Shown: positions 8,475-17,188, counted from the first letter of the stretch. The stretch: DNA of 61,684 nucleotides from an uncultured Verrucomicrobiae bacterium (GCA_937946835.1 CALFAV010000037.1:1-61684); one strand, 5' to 3'. Numbers and translations: made by a program. Notes: generated by a model from the sequence alone, not told the origin.

Positions 8475-8540
8475 ATGGACCCACCCCGCGAAGATGCTCT
8501 GTTTGCCCAGACGCTGAAGCCGCCCGCCGAGGGCCGCGTT
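8475..8540 (+). pseudogene. Truncated kinase 5' end (about 20 codons)
   Basis: ATG 8475 encodes M-D-P-P-R-E-D-A-L-F-A-Q-T-L-K-P-P-A-E, the same leader pattern as at 7239 and 9298. Similarity ends around codon 20, just before the 3' end of the minus-strand ATPase remnant at 8544. This break point is close to that of the 7239 fragment. Confidence 0.55.
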
Positions 8541-8543
8541 TCC

Positions 8544-9280
8544 TCACGGAAACAAATCGCCCTTGGCCGGCAGCTTGAGGAACTGCCGCAGCGGCAGCAC
8601 GCGCAGCAGGCCGTCCTTCAATTCGACTGCGCCGGTGTAAACGCCGAAGCCGGTCTGGACAATGCCTTGTTCCAGCAGCCCTTTCAACGGGCCGCCAAAT
8701 TCCGAGCGCCAGCGCTCCGAAGCCTTGACCTCGATGCCCATGGCGCGTCTGGCGCGCGTCCAGATGAAGTCCACCTCGCTGCCGTGGGGCGTGCGCCAGT
8801 ATTGAAGCTGCCCGCCGGTGTTGTGAAAGGCCATCGCCGCGCGCAACTCGTGCAGCACCCAGGTCTCCAGCAGAAAGCCGCGTTCGCCCCCCTCCAGCGG
8901 TTCGCGCAGCCAGCCCGACAGGGCGCGCACCACGCCGGGGTCGAACAGGTTGAACTTGGGCTGGCGACCTCCTTGACCTTGGCCCGGCGCTGCCAGGCCG
9001 GCAGCCAGAAGCCGATGAGCGTATCCACCAGCACCTCGAAGTAGCCCTGCGCCGTGGGTCGCGCCACGACCTGCTGGCGGAAGGACTCCGGCTGCCGGGT
9101 CAACGCCAGCAGCGTCTGCGTGCGGAGCAGGTCAAACCACAACGCGTCCGGCAACCCCTGCCGCAGCCAGGTGGTCTTGCCCGTGCCGCGCGGGCCGAGC
9201 AGGAAGAAGGAATGATCGGGAACCGGGTAGCGCCGCGTAAACTTCGCCGGCAGATTGACAGCAAAAATGCTGGCAGACAA
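8544..9280 (-). pseudogene. AAA ATPase (AAA_14 / DUF4143) pseudogene with internal deletion and frameshift
   Basis: The 5' part (from a possible TTG at 9280) encodes a Walker A loop (L-L-G-P-R-G-T-G-K-T-T) and W-F-D-L-L-R. It then jumps to Y-F-E-V-L-V-D-T-L-I-G-F-W-L-P-A-W, which in this family lies far downstream. The Walker B and roughly 150 or more intervening residues are missing. Near 8965 the frame changes (G-C-C-A-G-C-C-C-A-A-G lacks one C). The DUF4143 part then continues in a second frame: G-F-L-L-E-T-W-V, E-V-D-F-I-W, G-I-E-V-K-A. Intact homologues have about 380-400 residues. The gene cannot make a working ATPase. Confidence 0.75.
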
Positions 9281-9297
9281 TGCACAACTACCGGCCC

Positions 9298-9453
9298 ATG
9301 AACCCCGACCGCGAAGAAGCCCTGTTTGCCCTGGCGCTGACAAAACCAGCCGCCGAGCGAGGCGCATGGCTCGACCGTGAATGCGGCGAAGACAAGTCGT
9401 TGCGCGCCCGCCTCGACGCATTGCGCGCGTGTTCAGCCTCGACAACCCCATGA
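9298..9453 (+). pseudogene. Kinase 5' remnant (51 codons)
   Basis: ATG 9298 encodes the kinase leader through R-A-R-L-D-A-L-R-A-C and stops at TGA 9451. This is the longest of the bare leaders and the best reference for the others. It lies 18 bases beyond the presumed start of the minus-strand ATPase remnant, so that cassette has a kinase leader on each side. Confidence 0.6.
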
Positions 9454-9566
9454 TCATGGGCACGGTGTTGTTCAACGCCACGCCGGTTGCCGGCGCGAAT
9501 CGGGTGTGGACGCGCCGGTTCGCCGGGCGGCCCCGCGGGTTTCGACCAAGTGGGAGCGGGCACGAC

Positions 9567-10550
9567 ATGAAGCTGCTGGAAATTTGCGACCTGCAAATCG
9601 GCTTTCGCCGCGACGGCGCGCCGCCGGTGCCGGTGGTGGACGGCGTGTCCCTGACCTTGGAACCGGGTGAGACGCTGGGCCTGGTGGGCGAGAGCGGCTG
9701 TGGCAAGAGCCTGACCGCGCTGGCCATTGCCCGGCTCTTGCCCAGCCCGCCGGCGCAGGTCCTCGGCGGCGACATCCGGCTGGAAGGGCGGAGTGTGTTG
9801 CAGATGTCCGGGGCCGAGTTGCGCCGGGTCCGCGGCCGGGTGGTGAGTTACGTGTTCCAGGAGGCGGGCGCATCCTTGAATCCGGTCATGCGGGTTGGCG
9901 CGCAGCTCAGGGAATGCCTGCGGCTGCATCGTCCGGAAGCGGCGACCGACGCGGAGGTCCTCCGGCTGCTCAGGCTGGTGGGCATCCCGGCGCCGGAGAC
10001 GCGCGCGCGCAGTTACCCGCACGAGTTGTCCGGCGGAATGCAGCAGCGGGTGATGATCGCCCTGGCCATCGCGCCGCGGCCGAAGCTGCTCGTGGCCGAC
10101 GAACCCACTACGGCACTCGACGTGACCATTCAGGCGCAAATCATTGAGCTGCTCCGGGACCTGCGCCGGGAACTCGGCATGAGCATCCTGCTCATCACCC
10201 ACAACCTGGGGTTGGTGGGCGACCTGGCCGACCGCGTGGCGGTGATGTATGCCGGGCAGATCGTCGAAGCCGCGCCGGCGCGCGAGTTGTTGAAACACCC
10301 GGTGCATCCCTACACGCGGGCGCTGCTGAACTCCGTGCCCGCACTCGGCGTCCGGCAGGAGCGCCTGCCGGCGATTCCCGGGACGGTGCCGCCGCCGGGC
10401 GCGTGGCCGGGTGGGTGCCGGTTCCATCCGCGCTGCCCGCGGCGGCAGGCGGATTGCGAGGCGACACCGCCGGGGTTGACCGAGTTGCCCGGCGGCCGTC
10501 GGGCCCGGTGCCTGTATGCGCGGGAGATTCTTGAAGAAAAAGCCCGGTAA
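9567..10550 (+). CDS. oppD: ABC transporter ATP-binding protein, OppD/DppD type
   Basis: A 327-residue ATPase of the oligopeptide/dipeptide (also oligosaccharide) importer class. It has Walker A G-E-S-G-C-G-K-S, signature E-L-S-G-G-M-Q-Q-R, Walker B L-L-V-A-D-E-P-T, switch T-H-N, and the C-terminal oligopeptide-transporter tail with C-R-F-H-P-R-C-P that can bind a [4Fe-4S] cluster. ATG 9567 is chosen because M-K-L-L-E-I-C-D-L is the normal family start. The frame is open further upstream through a kinase remnant. It is separated from its natural partner (11060) by a hicBA insertion. No permease or binding protein is nearby. Confidence 0.85.
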   Translation: MKLLEICDLQIGFRRDGAPPVPVVDGVSLTLEPGETLGLVGESGCGKSLTALAIARLLPSPPAQVLGGDIRLEGRSVLQMSGAELRRVRGRVVSYVFQEAGASLNPVMRVGAQLRECLRLHRPEAATDAEVLRLLRLVGIPAPETRARSYPHELSGGMQQRVMIALAIAPRPKLLVADEPTTALDVTIQAQIIELLRDLRRELGMSILLITHNLGLVGDLADRVAVMYAGQIVEAAPARELLKHPVHPYTRALLNSVPALGVRQERLPAIPGTVPPPGAWPGGCRFHPRCPRRQADCEATPPGLTELPGGRRARCLYAREILEEKAR

Positions 10551-10618
10551 CGGAAGCACGGTTGTATGGGAATCTTTACCCGATTGTCGCACAGGCGTTG
10601 GGCTGGCAGATTTGTGTC

Positions 10619-10840
10619 ATGAACGAACTCACGTTTCTCGTGGAGCCCTGTTTGGAAACCGGTGGACTGGTTGCCCGCTGGGATGACCCGAAGGGTGGCG
10701 GTATCACCACCCAGGGAGACTCGCTGGCAGAGTTGCAGGCGATGATCGCCGACGCCGTGAACGCTTACTTCGCGCCACAGGAACGTCCCCGGCGGCTCCG
10801 GCTGCACTTTGTCGAGGACCCGGTGGTCACCCTCGCGTGA
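10619..10840 (+). CDS. hicB: HicB-family antitoxin-like protein
   Basis: A 73-residue protein with the HicB/DUF1902 fold pattern: F-L-V-E, G-G-L-V-A-R-W, G-D-S-L-A-E-L-Q-A-M-I-A-D-A-V. HicB neutralises the mRNA interferase HicA. Its TGA overlaps the start of the hicA frame at 10837 by four bases (GTGA), the usual coupling. It lacks the C-terminal DNA-binding domain of longer HicB proteins, so autoregulation by this copy is doubtful. Confidence 0.7.
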   Translation: MNELTFLVEPCLETGGLVARWDDPKGGGITTQGDSLAELQAMIADAVNAYFAPQERPRRLRLHFVEDPVVTLA

Positions 10841-11053
10841 AACTGCCCCGCGATCTCCGCGGCTCGGAGGCGGCCCGGGCACTGAAACGACTGGGCTTTG
10901 CCGAGATTCGGCAAACAGGCTCGCATTTGGTATTGCGCCGCGGCGGGCGAACCGTTGTGGTTCCCCCAGCATCCGGTACTGAAGCCCGGCACCTTGAGGG
11001 GACTGATCCAGCAGGCTGGTCTCACGGTTGAAGAATTCGTTTCCGCGCTCTGA
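10837..11053 (+). pseudogene. hicA: HicA toxin gene, frameshifted
   Basis: The frame from GTG 10837 reads K-L-P-R-D-L-R-G-S-E-A-A-R-A-L-K-R-L-G-F, then Q-T-G-S-H-L-V-L-R with the catalytic histidine, then R-T-V-V-V-P. At a run of five C near 10965-10970 the frame changes. With one C fewer the protein would continue Q-H-P-V-L-K-P-G-T-L-R-G-L-I and E-E-F-V-S-A-L to TGA 11051-11053, as in intact HicA. The C run suggests either slippage inactivation or a sequencing error. The product as read ends at 11031 with an aberrant tail. Confidence 0.75.
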
Positions 11054-11059
11054 ACCACC

Positions 11060-12088
11060 ATGGCGCTTCTCGAAGTCCAAAACCTGCACGTACACTTCCC
11101 GATCCGCAGGGGCTTGTTGACCCGCGCGCCCGGCACGGTGAAGGCGGTGGACGGGGTCAGCTTCAGCCTCGCGCCGGGCGAAACCGTGGGCCTGGTGGGC
11201 GAAAGCGGTTGCGGCAAGACCACCGTGGCCCGCGCCCTCGTGCGACTGGTGCCGGTGACCAAAGGCCGGATTTTCTACGCGGGCCGCGACGTGACCGCCC
11301 TGAACGGTGCCGCCCTGCGCGCGTGGCGGCGCCAGGTGCAGATGGTGTTTCAAGACCCCTACAGCTCGCTCGATCCGCGCATGACGGTCGGCCAAGCCAT
11401 TGGCGAGGCGTTGGATATTCACGGCCTGGCCGCCAACCGCACCGAGCGTCGGGAGCGGGTCGAGAAGCTGCTGTTGGACGTGGGGCTGGAGGGCAGCCAT
11501 GCGGACCGTTACCCGCACGAACTGAGCGGCGGCCAGCGGCAGCGGGTGGGCATCGCGCGCGCACTGGCGGTCGAGCCGAAGCTGCTGGTGTGTGATGAGC
11601 CGGTCAGCGCGCTGGACGTTTCCATTCAGGCGCAGATCGTGAACCTGTTGCAGGACCTGCAACGGGAGCACGGGTTGACGTACCTGTTCATCGCCCACGA
11701 CCTGGCGGTGGTCGAGCACCTGAGCCGGCGGATTTTGGTGATGTACCTGGGGCGCATCGTCGAGGCGGGCGAGGCGCGCGAAGTGTGCCGCGCGCCGCGG
11801 CATCCCTACACACAGGCGCTGCTCTCGGCCGTGCCGGGGGTGGACCCGGATCAGAAACGAACCCGCCTGATTCTGCCCGGCGACCCGCCTTCGCCCCTGA
11901 ACCCGCCGCCGGGCTGCCCGTTCCACCCGCGCTGTCCACTGGCGGAGGCGCGGTGTCGGGTCGAGCGCCCGGTCCTTTACGAGCACACGCCGGGACACTT
12001 CACCGCCTGCCACCTGGTGGACGCACCCCGGCCGCCGCGGCCTTTCGGCTCGACGGCACCGGGCGCCGCGGCTACAAGCCCGGCATGA
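11060..12088 (+). CDS. oppF: ABC transporter ATP-binding protein, OppF/DppF type
   Basis: A 342-residue ATPase, the usual second subunit of Opp/Dpp importers. It has Walker A G-E-S-G-C-G-K-T-T, signature E-L-S-G-G-Q-R-Q-R, Walker B L-L-V-C-D-E-P-V-S-A-L, H-D-L switch and the C-P-F-H-P-R-C-P tail. Its start is 6 bases after the hicA stop. Its last codons overlap the fucosidase start (ATGA at 12085-12088), so it is coupled to a sugar hydrolase. This suggests import of oligosaccharide rather than peptide, an inference from context only. Confidence 0.88.
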   Translation: MALLEVQNLHVHFPIRRGLLTRAPGTVKAVDGVSFSLAPGETVGLVGESGCGKTTVARALVRLVPVTKGRIFYAGRDVTALNGAALRAWRRQVQMVFQDPYSSLDPRMTVGQAIGEALDIHGLAANRTERRERVEKLLLDVGLEGSHADRYPHELSGGQRQRVGIARALAVEPKLLVCDEPVSALDVSIQAQIVNLLQDLQREHGLTYLFIAHDLAVVEHLSRRILVMYLGRIVEAGEAREVCRAPRHPYTQALLSAVPGVDPDQKRTRLILPGDPPSPLNPPPGCPFHPRCPLAEARCRVERPVLYEHTPGHFTACHLVDAPRPPRPFGSTAPGAAATSPA

Positions 12089-13575
12089 AAATTTTCCCGC
12101 CGCCACGCGCCGGGCTGGTCCTGACGTGGTTCCTCTCGGCCTTATCGGGTTTTGCCGCGGAAACGAAATACGAGCCCACGTGGGCCTCGCTGGATCGGCG
12201 GCCAACACCCCAGTGGTTCCTCGATGCCAAGTTTGGCATCTTCATCCACTGGGGGGTGTACTCCGTGCCGGGCTGGGGCGTGAAGGGTCAGTACGCCGAG
12301 TGGTACTGGCACAACATGGCCAACAAAAAGGACGACAATCCCTGGTGGCAGTACCACAAACGGGTCTGGGGCGCGGATTTTGAGTACGCGAATTTCGCCG
12401 CCCTGTTCCGCTGCGAACATTTCAACGCGGAAGAATGGGCGGACATCTTCGCCCGGTCCGGCGCGAAGTACGTGGTGCCCACCTCCAAGCATCACGAGGG
12501 TTTCTGCCTGTGGCCCAGTGCCGAGGCCAGCCGCACCTGGGGCCGGCCCTGGAACGCGGTCGAGACCGGGCCGAAGCGGGACCTGATGAAGGAGCTGAGC
12601 GAGGCGGTGCGGCGGCGCGGGCTGAAGTTCGGCTTTTATTACTCGCTGTACGAATGGTTCAACCCGCTGTGGCTCAGCGACCGCACCCGCTACGTGACCG
12701 AGCACATGCTCCCCCAGTTCAAGGACGTGGTGACGCGCTATGCGCCGGCGATCATCTTCAGCGACGGGGAGTGGGACATGCCGTCCAAGGCCTGGCGCAG
12801 CGAGGAGTTCCTGGCCTGGCTGTTCAACGAGTCGCCCTGCCGCGAGGAGGTGGTCATCAACGACCGCTGGGGCAAGGAGACCCGGCACAAGCACGGCGGC
12901 TATTACACCACCGAGTATGCCGCCGGCCTCCAGGATGATTCTCATCCCTGGGAGGAAAGCCGTGGCATGGCCTGGTCCTATGGCTGGAACCGCATCGAGA
13001 ATGCAGACGACTACAAAACCACGCGGGAGTTGATCCTGGTGCTGTGCGACCTGGTCAGCCGCGGCGGCAACCTCCTGCTGGACATCGGCCCCACCGGCGA
13101 TGGCCGCATCCCGGTGATCATGCAGCAGCGATTGCTGGAGATCGGCGACTGGCTCCGGGTCAACGGCGAGGCGATTTACGGCACCCGCTTTGCCGGTCGC
13201 TCCTGCCAGTGGACCGAGGGCAAAATCCCCGAGCAAAAGTTCGGGGAGTTTGCCGTGAAGTACAACCTCATGGAGCAGGTCGGCCAGCGGCCGCGTCCGG
13301 ACGGCCAGGCGGTCAAGCAGGTCTTCTTCACGCGCAAGCCGGATGCGCTTTACGCCATCTCGGTCGGCTGGCCGGGCCGGCAACTGGTCCTGCGCGACCT
13401 CGAGGCGCCCGCGGACGTGACGGCCACGTTGCTGGGTGTACCCGGCGCGCTGAAGACCACCCGAGGGGGCCGCAACCTGATCATTGAAACACCGCCTCTG
13501 GGGCCGGACGAAGCGCCCTGTCGGTATGCTTACGTCTTCAAGATTCCGGGGGCGCGGCTGCTGCCGGCACGCTGA
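12085..13575 (+). CDS. Secreted alpha-L-fucosidase, GH29
   Basis: A 496-residue glycoside hydrolase family 29 enzyme that releases alpha-L-fucose. The signal peptide spans about 1-24, ending F-A-A-E. The family pattern is clear: W-F-L-D-A-K-F-G-I-F-I-H-W-G, Y-A-E-W-Y, Y-V-V-P-T-S-K-H-H-E-G-F, F-G-F-Y-Y-S-L-Y-E-W and N-L-L-L-D-I-G-P. The likely nucleophile is D227 in F-S-D-G-E-W. Size and the C-terminal beta-domain are normal. ATG 12085 overlaps the stop of the upstream ABC ATPase, so both are probably one transcription unit. Confidence 0.92.
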   Translation: MKIFPPPRAGLVLTWFLSALSGFAAETKYEPTWASLDRRPTPQWFLDAKFGIFIHWGVYSVPGWGVKGQYAEWYWHNMANKKDDNPWWQYHKRVWGADFEYANFAALFRCEHFNAEEWADIFARSGAKYVVPTSKHHEGFCLWPSAEASRTWGRPWNAVETGPKRDLMKELSEAVRRRGLKFGFYYSLYEWFNPLWLSDRTRYVTEHMLPQFKDVVTRYAPAIIFSDGEWDMPSKAWRSEEFLAWLFNESPCREEVVINDRWGKETRHKHGGYYTTEYAAGLQDDSHPWEESRGMAWSYGWNRIENADDYKTTRELILVLCDLVSRGGNLLLDIGPTGDGRIPVIMQQRLLEIGDWLRVNGEAIYGTRFAGRSCQWTEGKIPEQKFGEFAVKYNLMEQVGQRPRPDGQAVKQVFFTRKPDALYAISVGWPGRQLVLRDLEAPADVTATLLGVPGALKTTRGGRNLIIETPPLGPDEAPCRYAYVFKIPGARLLPAR

Positions 13576-13608
13576 CTATGAACCCGCCGGACCCCCGTGT
13601 AGCCGGTC

Positions 13609-13863
13609 ATGTCCCGCAAGCCCGACAAGCCTCAGCCTCGAACGGATTACCACAAAGACGGCCGCGTGCGTGCCCGCGGCCAGACGTGGTGCGGCGTGCC
13701 GGTGGGTTACTGGGAATGGTTTCGCCTGGATGGCACCCGGCTGCGGTCCGGGCACTTTGATCAGACCGGCCAGCCGGTGGGGGAGTGGATCACGTATGAC
13801 CGGCAGGGGCAGGGGTACAAGGTGACACGAATCACGCCGCGGTCTCCGGCCGGTCGAGGGTGA
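13609..13863 (+). CDS. Small MORN-repeat-like protein
   Basis: An 84-residue hydrophilic protein with G-Y-W-E-W-F-R-L-D-G-T-R-L-R-S-G-H-F and G-E-W-I-T-Y-D-R-Q-G. These G-x-W/H-x-x-[WY]-x-x-x-G units are like MORN / YwqK repeats. No signal peptide is visible. It starts 34 bases after the fucosidase stop. In related bacteria such proteins occur singly and their role is unknown. Confidence 0.6.
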   Translation: MSRKPDKPQPRTDYHKDGRVRARGQTWCGVPVGYWEWFRLDGTRLRSGHFDQTGQPVGEWITYDRQGQGYKVTRITPRSPAGRG

Positions 13864-14022
13864 TCCGGCGGAAAAGCGGCCCCGGGTGCATCGCACGAAG
13901 CCCGGCCGTGGCGATAACCGGCGAGGTTCTCCGGCTCGACGGACCGTTTCGGACCGGCCAAGCTTCCCGGGTAAACAGAGGGTGCCTCAACGCGCCCGGC
14001 CCGGCTCAACGCCGTTTTTCCG

Positions 14023-15303
14023 GTGAGCACAACACCCACTTCCAAGGCGCGGCTGGCCACGTTGTATTTCCTGCACGGCGCGGCCCTGAGCATGTGGTTT
14101 GTGCCCCTGACCACCGTGCTGGATGCGCACGGCCTGGGTCCCATCAAGCCGTTGGCGTTTGCCTGCTCGGCGGTGGCGGCGTTTGTCTCGCCGCTGATCT
14201 TTGGCGCCCTGGCCGACCGGCGGGTGGCGCCGGTGCGGGTGTTGCGCGGGCTGGCCGTGGCCACGGGCCTGACCATGGCCGTGGCCTCCGCGGCGATTCA
14301 TTGGCGTGCGCCGGCATGGCTGGTGCTGGCGTTGATCCAACTGCACGCCCTGTGCTCCGCGCCCACGTTCAGCCTCAGCACCACCGTGATTCTGGCGGGG
14401 GTGCAGGATTCCCGGCGCGAGTTCGGCCCGATCCGGGCCCTGGCCACGCTGGGTTGGATGACCGGATGCTGGGTGGTCAGCGCCTTGAAAGCGGACGCCT
14501 CGGCCATGTCCGGATTTGCCGGCGCGGGGGTCTGGATGCTCCTGGCCGGTTTTACCTTTTGCCTGCCGGCGGTGGATTTGCCCCCGCCGGTCAGTCGCCT
14601 GAGCTGGGCGCAGCGGCTGGGCCTCGATGCCCTGGGACTGCTGCGGCATCACGATCATCGCGTGGTTTATCTCATGGTGGCCCTGTTTGCCGTGCCGATC
14701 GCCGCGTTTTACCCCTACACCCCGCCGCATCTGCGGGACCTGGGACTGACGCGCACCAGTGCCTGGATGACGCTGGGGCAGGTCACCGAGGTGCTGGCCA
14801 TGCTGCTGTTGGCGCACCTGTTTGCCCGCTGGCGGTTGAAGTGGATTTTCACGGGGGGATTGGTCTTCGGCGTGGCGCGGTTTGCCCTTTGCGCTCTGAA
14901 CGATCGGCCTTGGATTCTGGCCGGTGTGACCCTGCACGGCGCCTCCTTCACGTTGGTGATCATCACCGCGCAGATTTACCTGGATGCCCGGGTGGATCCC
15001 GCGTGGCGCGCACGCGCCCAGGCGCTGATGACGCTCCTGACCAGCGGGGCGGGCTACCTGGTTGGCTATCTGGGCAACGGGTGGTGGTTCGCCGTCAACA
15101 CCCGGGGCGGCGTGACCCACTGGCCGCTGTTTTGGGGCGGCCTGACGGCGGTCATGGGCCTGGTGCTGGTCTATTTCGTAGCGGCTTATCGCGGGGTGGG
15201 CAGCGGGTTCCTGCGAACCCCGGGCAGCACCGCCGGGGCCGGGGCAGAGGCGCTCAAAAAGCCCACCGCCGCGTCGGCCAACCTTGCGCCGTACCGCCGG
15301 TGA
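14023..15303 (+). CDS. MFS transporter, nucleoside:H+ symporter-like
   Basis: A 426-residue integral membrane protein with about 12 hydrophobic segments and the MFS loop G-A-L-A-D-R-R between helices 2 and 3. Segments such as W-F-V-P-L, F-G-P-I-R-A-L-A-T-L-G-W-M and A-Q-I-Y-L-D resemble the NupG/XapB nucleoside symporter family often found in this phylum. The start is GTG 14023. Substrate cannot be fixed from sequence; sugar transport is an alternative. The C-terminal 30 residues are polar and Ala/Gly-rich. Confidence 0.75.
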   Translation: MSTTPTSKARLATLYFLHGAALSMWFVPLTTVLDAHGLGPIKPLAFACSAVAAFVSPLIFGALADRRVAPVRVLRGLAVATGLTMAVASAAIHWRAPAWLVLALIQLHALCSAPTFSLSTTVILAGVQDSRREFGPIRALATLGWMTGCWVVSALKADASAMSGFAGAGVWMLLAGFTFCLPAVDLPPPVSRLSWAQRLGLDALGLLRHHDHRVVYLMVALFAVPIAAFYPYTPPHLRDLGLTRTSAWMTLGQVTEVLAMLLLAHLFARWRLKWIFTGGLVFGVARFALCALNDRPWILAGVTLHGASFTLVIITAQIYLDARVDPAWRARAQALMTLLTSGAGYLVGYLGNGWWFAVNTRGGVTHWPLFWGGLTAVMGLVLVYFVAAYRGVGSGFLRTPGSTAGAGAEALKKPTAASANLAPYRR

Positions 15304-15518
15304 ATGTCCGGCGTGTTGCTGCCGGCGAAGGGGTGGACGCCCGGTTCGTTCCATAGATTGGAACCAGAACATCTGCACTACGAATCATCTGTCTTAAGGT
15401 CCGATAAGTTTATTCTTGCCGGCCGGACCGCCTTCCCGGCAGTTTGCTGACGCCGCGCGCCCCAGCCGCCAGAGTTGGCCGGGCACGCGCCCGACACACA
15501 GACCTTACCACTTCAACC

Positions 15519-17153
15519 ATGATCGCCTGGCCCAAAACCAATGATGCCATCGGGTCTGCCAACCGCGGCAACCCTTGTGAATCCGGTCTTTGCACGCTCT
15601 GTCAGTCCGACTGCAAGGGCCGTTGTGAAACCTGGCTGGCCTCCCTGCGGGGACGGGAGATTTTGTACCCGCGGGATTTCGGGGAGGTGACCGCCGGGGC
15701 ATCCAACGTCACGGCCGTCGGGGTTGGCTACCACAGCTTGCGCATCAACGGCTACGCCTACGGCGCCCGGGGAGTGAGCGGGAACGGCAACCCGGAGGAA
15801 TGCCTGTTTCCGAACGTCAATGTCGAAACCAGCTTCGGGGTGACGGTGCCCACCCGGTGCCGGTTGCCCATCATGACCGGCGCGCTGGGCTCGACCTTCG
15901 TGGCCGCCAAGTACTGGGATTCCTTTGCCGTGGGTGCCGCGCTGTGCGGATTCCCCATCGTCATCGGGGAAAACGTGGTCGGGGTGGACCCGAACTCCGC
16001 CTTCCAGAACGGCCGGCTCACCTCCTCGCCGGAACTGGACCGGCGCATCGCGATTTACCAGCGGTACTTCGACGGCTACGGTGCGATCATCGTCCAGATG
16101 AACGTCGAGGACACCCGCAACGGTGTGGCCGAATACGTCATCGAAAAGTACGGCGATGGCGTGGTCCTCGAACTCAAGTGGGGACAGGGCGCCAAGAACA
16201 TCGGCGGCGAAATTCAGGTCACCTCGCTCGAGTACGCCCGCTTCCTGGCCGATCGCGGCTACATCCTGGACCCCAATCCCTACGATCCCGTGGTCGAACA
16301 GGCCTGGCGCGAGGGGGCCATCAAATCCTTTGCCCGGCACAGCCGGCTGGGCGCTCCCCACCTGCAAACCGAGGCCGCGGTGCGCGAGGACTTCATGAAC
16401 ACCGCCGCGCGCCTGCGCCGGCTGGGGTTCAAGCGTCTTTCGCTCAAGACCGGCAGTTACGGCATGGAAGCGCTGGCCATGGCCCTGCGCTATGCCGCCG
16501 AGGCGGAACTGGACCTCCTGACCATTGACGGCTCCGGGGGCGGCACCGGCATGAGCCCGTGGAACATGATGGAGCACTGGGGCATTCCGTCCCTGCCGCT
16601 GCACGCCAAGGCCTACGAATACGCCACCCTCTTGCACGCGCGTGGATTTCGCGTGCCCGACCTGGCCTTCGGCGGCGGCCTGGCGCGGGAAGACCATATT
16701 TTCAAGGCCCTGGCCCTGGGAGCGCCCTTTGTCAAACTGGTCTGCATGGGGCGCGCGCCGATGATTCCCGGCTTCCTGGGCAGCAACATCGAGGGCGTAC
16801 TTCGCCCCGAGCGCAGGGCCGCGGTCAACGGCCACTGGGACACCCTGCCGGCCAGCGTCAAGTGCTACGGCGAGAGGCCGGAGGAAATCTTCATCGGCTG
16901 GGAGGAAGTCGCCCGCAAGGTCGGTCACGAGGAAATGAAACACATCCCGATGGGCGCGGTCGCGCTCTGGTGTTACGTGGACAAGCTCAAGGCCGGCCTC
17001 CAGCAGTTCATGGCCGGCGCGCGCAAGTTCCGCCTGGCCGATCTCAGCCGCACCGACCTGCTCTCCGCCAACCGGGAGACCGCGGAGGTCACCGGCATTC
17101 CCTACCTGACCGACTGGCAGGACGACGTGGCCAAGACCATCCTGACCCGCTGA
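15519..17153 (+). CDS. Glutamate synthase-like FMN protein with N-terminal cysteine cluster
   Basis: A 544-residue protein matching the FMN/synthase domain of the glutamate synthase large subunit: L-L-T-I-D-G-S-G-G-G-T-G-M-S-P, L-A-F-G-G-G-L-A and G-A-P-F-V-K-L-V-C-M-G-R-A. The amidotransferase and C-terminal GXGXG domains are absent, as in archaeal-type stand-alone GltB proteins. C20, C25, C28, C32 and C36 form a tight cluster likely to bind an Fe-S centre. ATG 15519 puts this cluster at the N-terminus; codons further upstream look like intergenic DNA. No small subunit or separate amidotransferase is adjacent, so the electron and ammonia source is unknown. Confidence 0.8.
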   Translation: MIAWPKTNDAIGSANRGNPCESGLCTLCQSDCKGRCETWLASLRGREILYPRDFGEVTAGASNVTAVGVGYHSLRINGYAYGARGVSGNGNPEECLFPNVNVETSFGVTVPTRCRLPIMTGALGSTFVAAKYWDSFAVGAALCGFPIVIGENVVGVDPNSAFQNGRLTSSPELDRRIAIYQRYFDGYGAIIVQMNVEDTRNGVAEYVIEKYGDGVVLELKWGQGAKNIGGEIQVTSLEYARFLADRGYILDPNPYDPVVEQAWREGAIKSFARHSRLGAPHLQTEAAVREDFMNTAARLRRLGFKRLSLKTGSYGMEALAMALRYAAEAELDLLTIDGSGGGTGMSPWNMMEHWGIPSLPLHAKAYEYATLLHARGFRVPDLAFGGGLAREDHIFKALALGAPFVKLVCMGRAPMIPGFLGSNIEGVLRPERRAAVNGHWDTLPASVKCYGERPEEIFIGWEEVARKVGHEEMKHIPMGAVALWCYVDKLKAGLQQFMAGARKFRLADLSRTDLLSANRETAEVTGIPYLTDWQDDVAKTILTR

Positions 17154-17188
17154 AGCCCGGTGCTCGCCGGACTTGGTCCGACCGGGCT
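17154..17188 (+). terminator. Bulged hairpin after the glutamate synthase-like gene
   Basis: The outer arms AGCCCGGT (17154-17161) and ACCGGGCT (17181-17188) enclose a second perfect hairpin (CGGAC-TTG-GTCCG, 17168-17180). It lies immediately after the stop and between convergent genes. There is no T tract, so it is only terminator-like. Confidence 0.45.
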
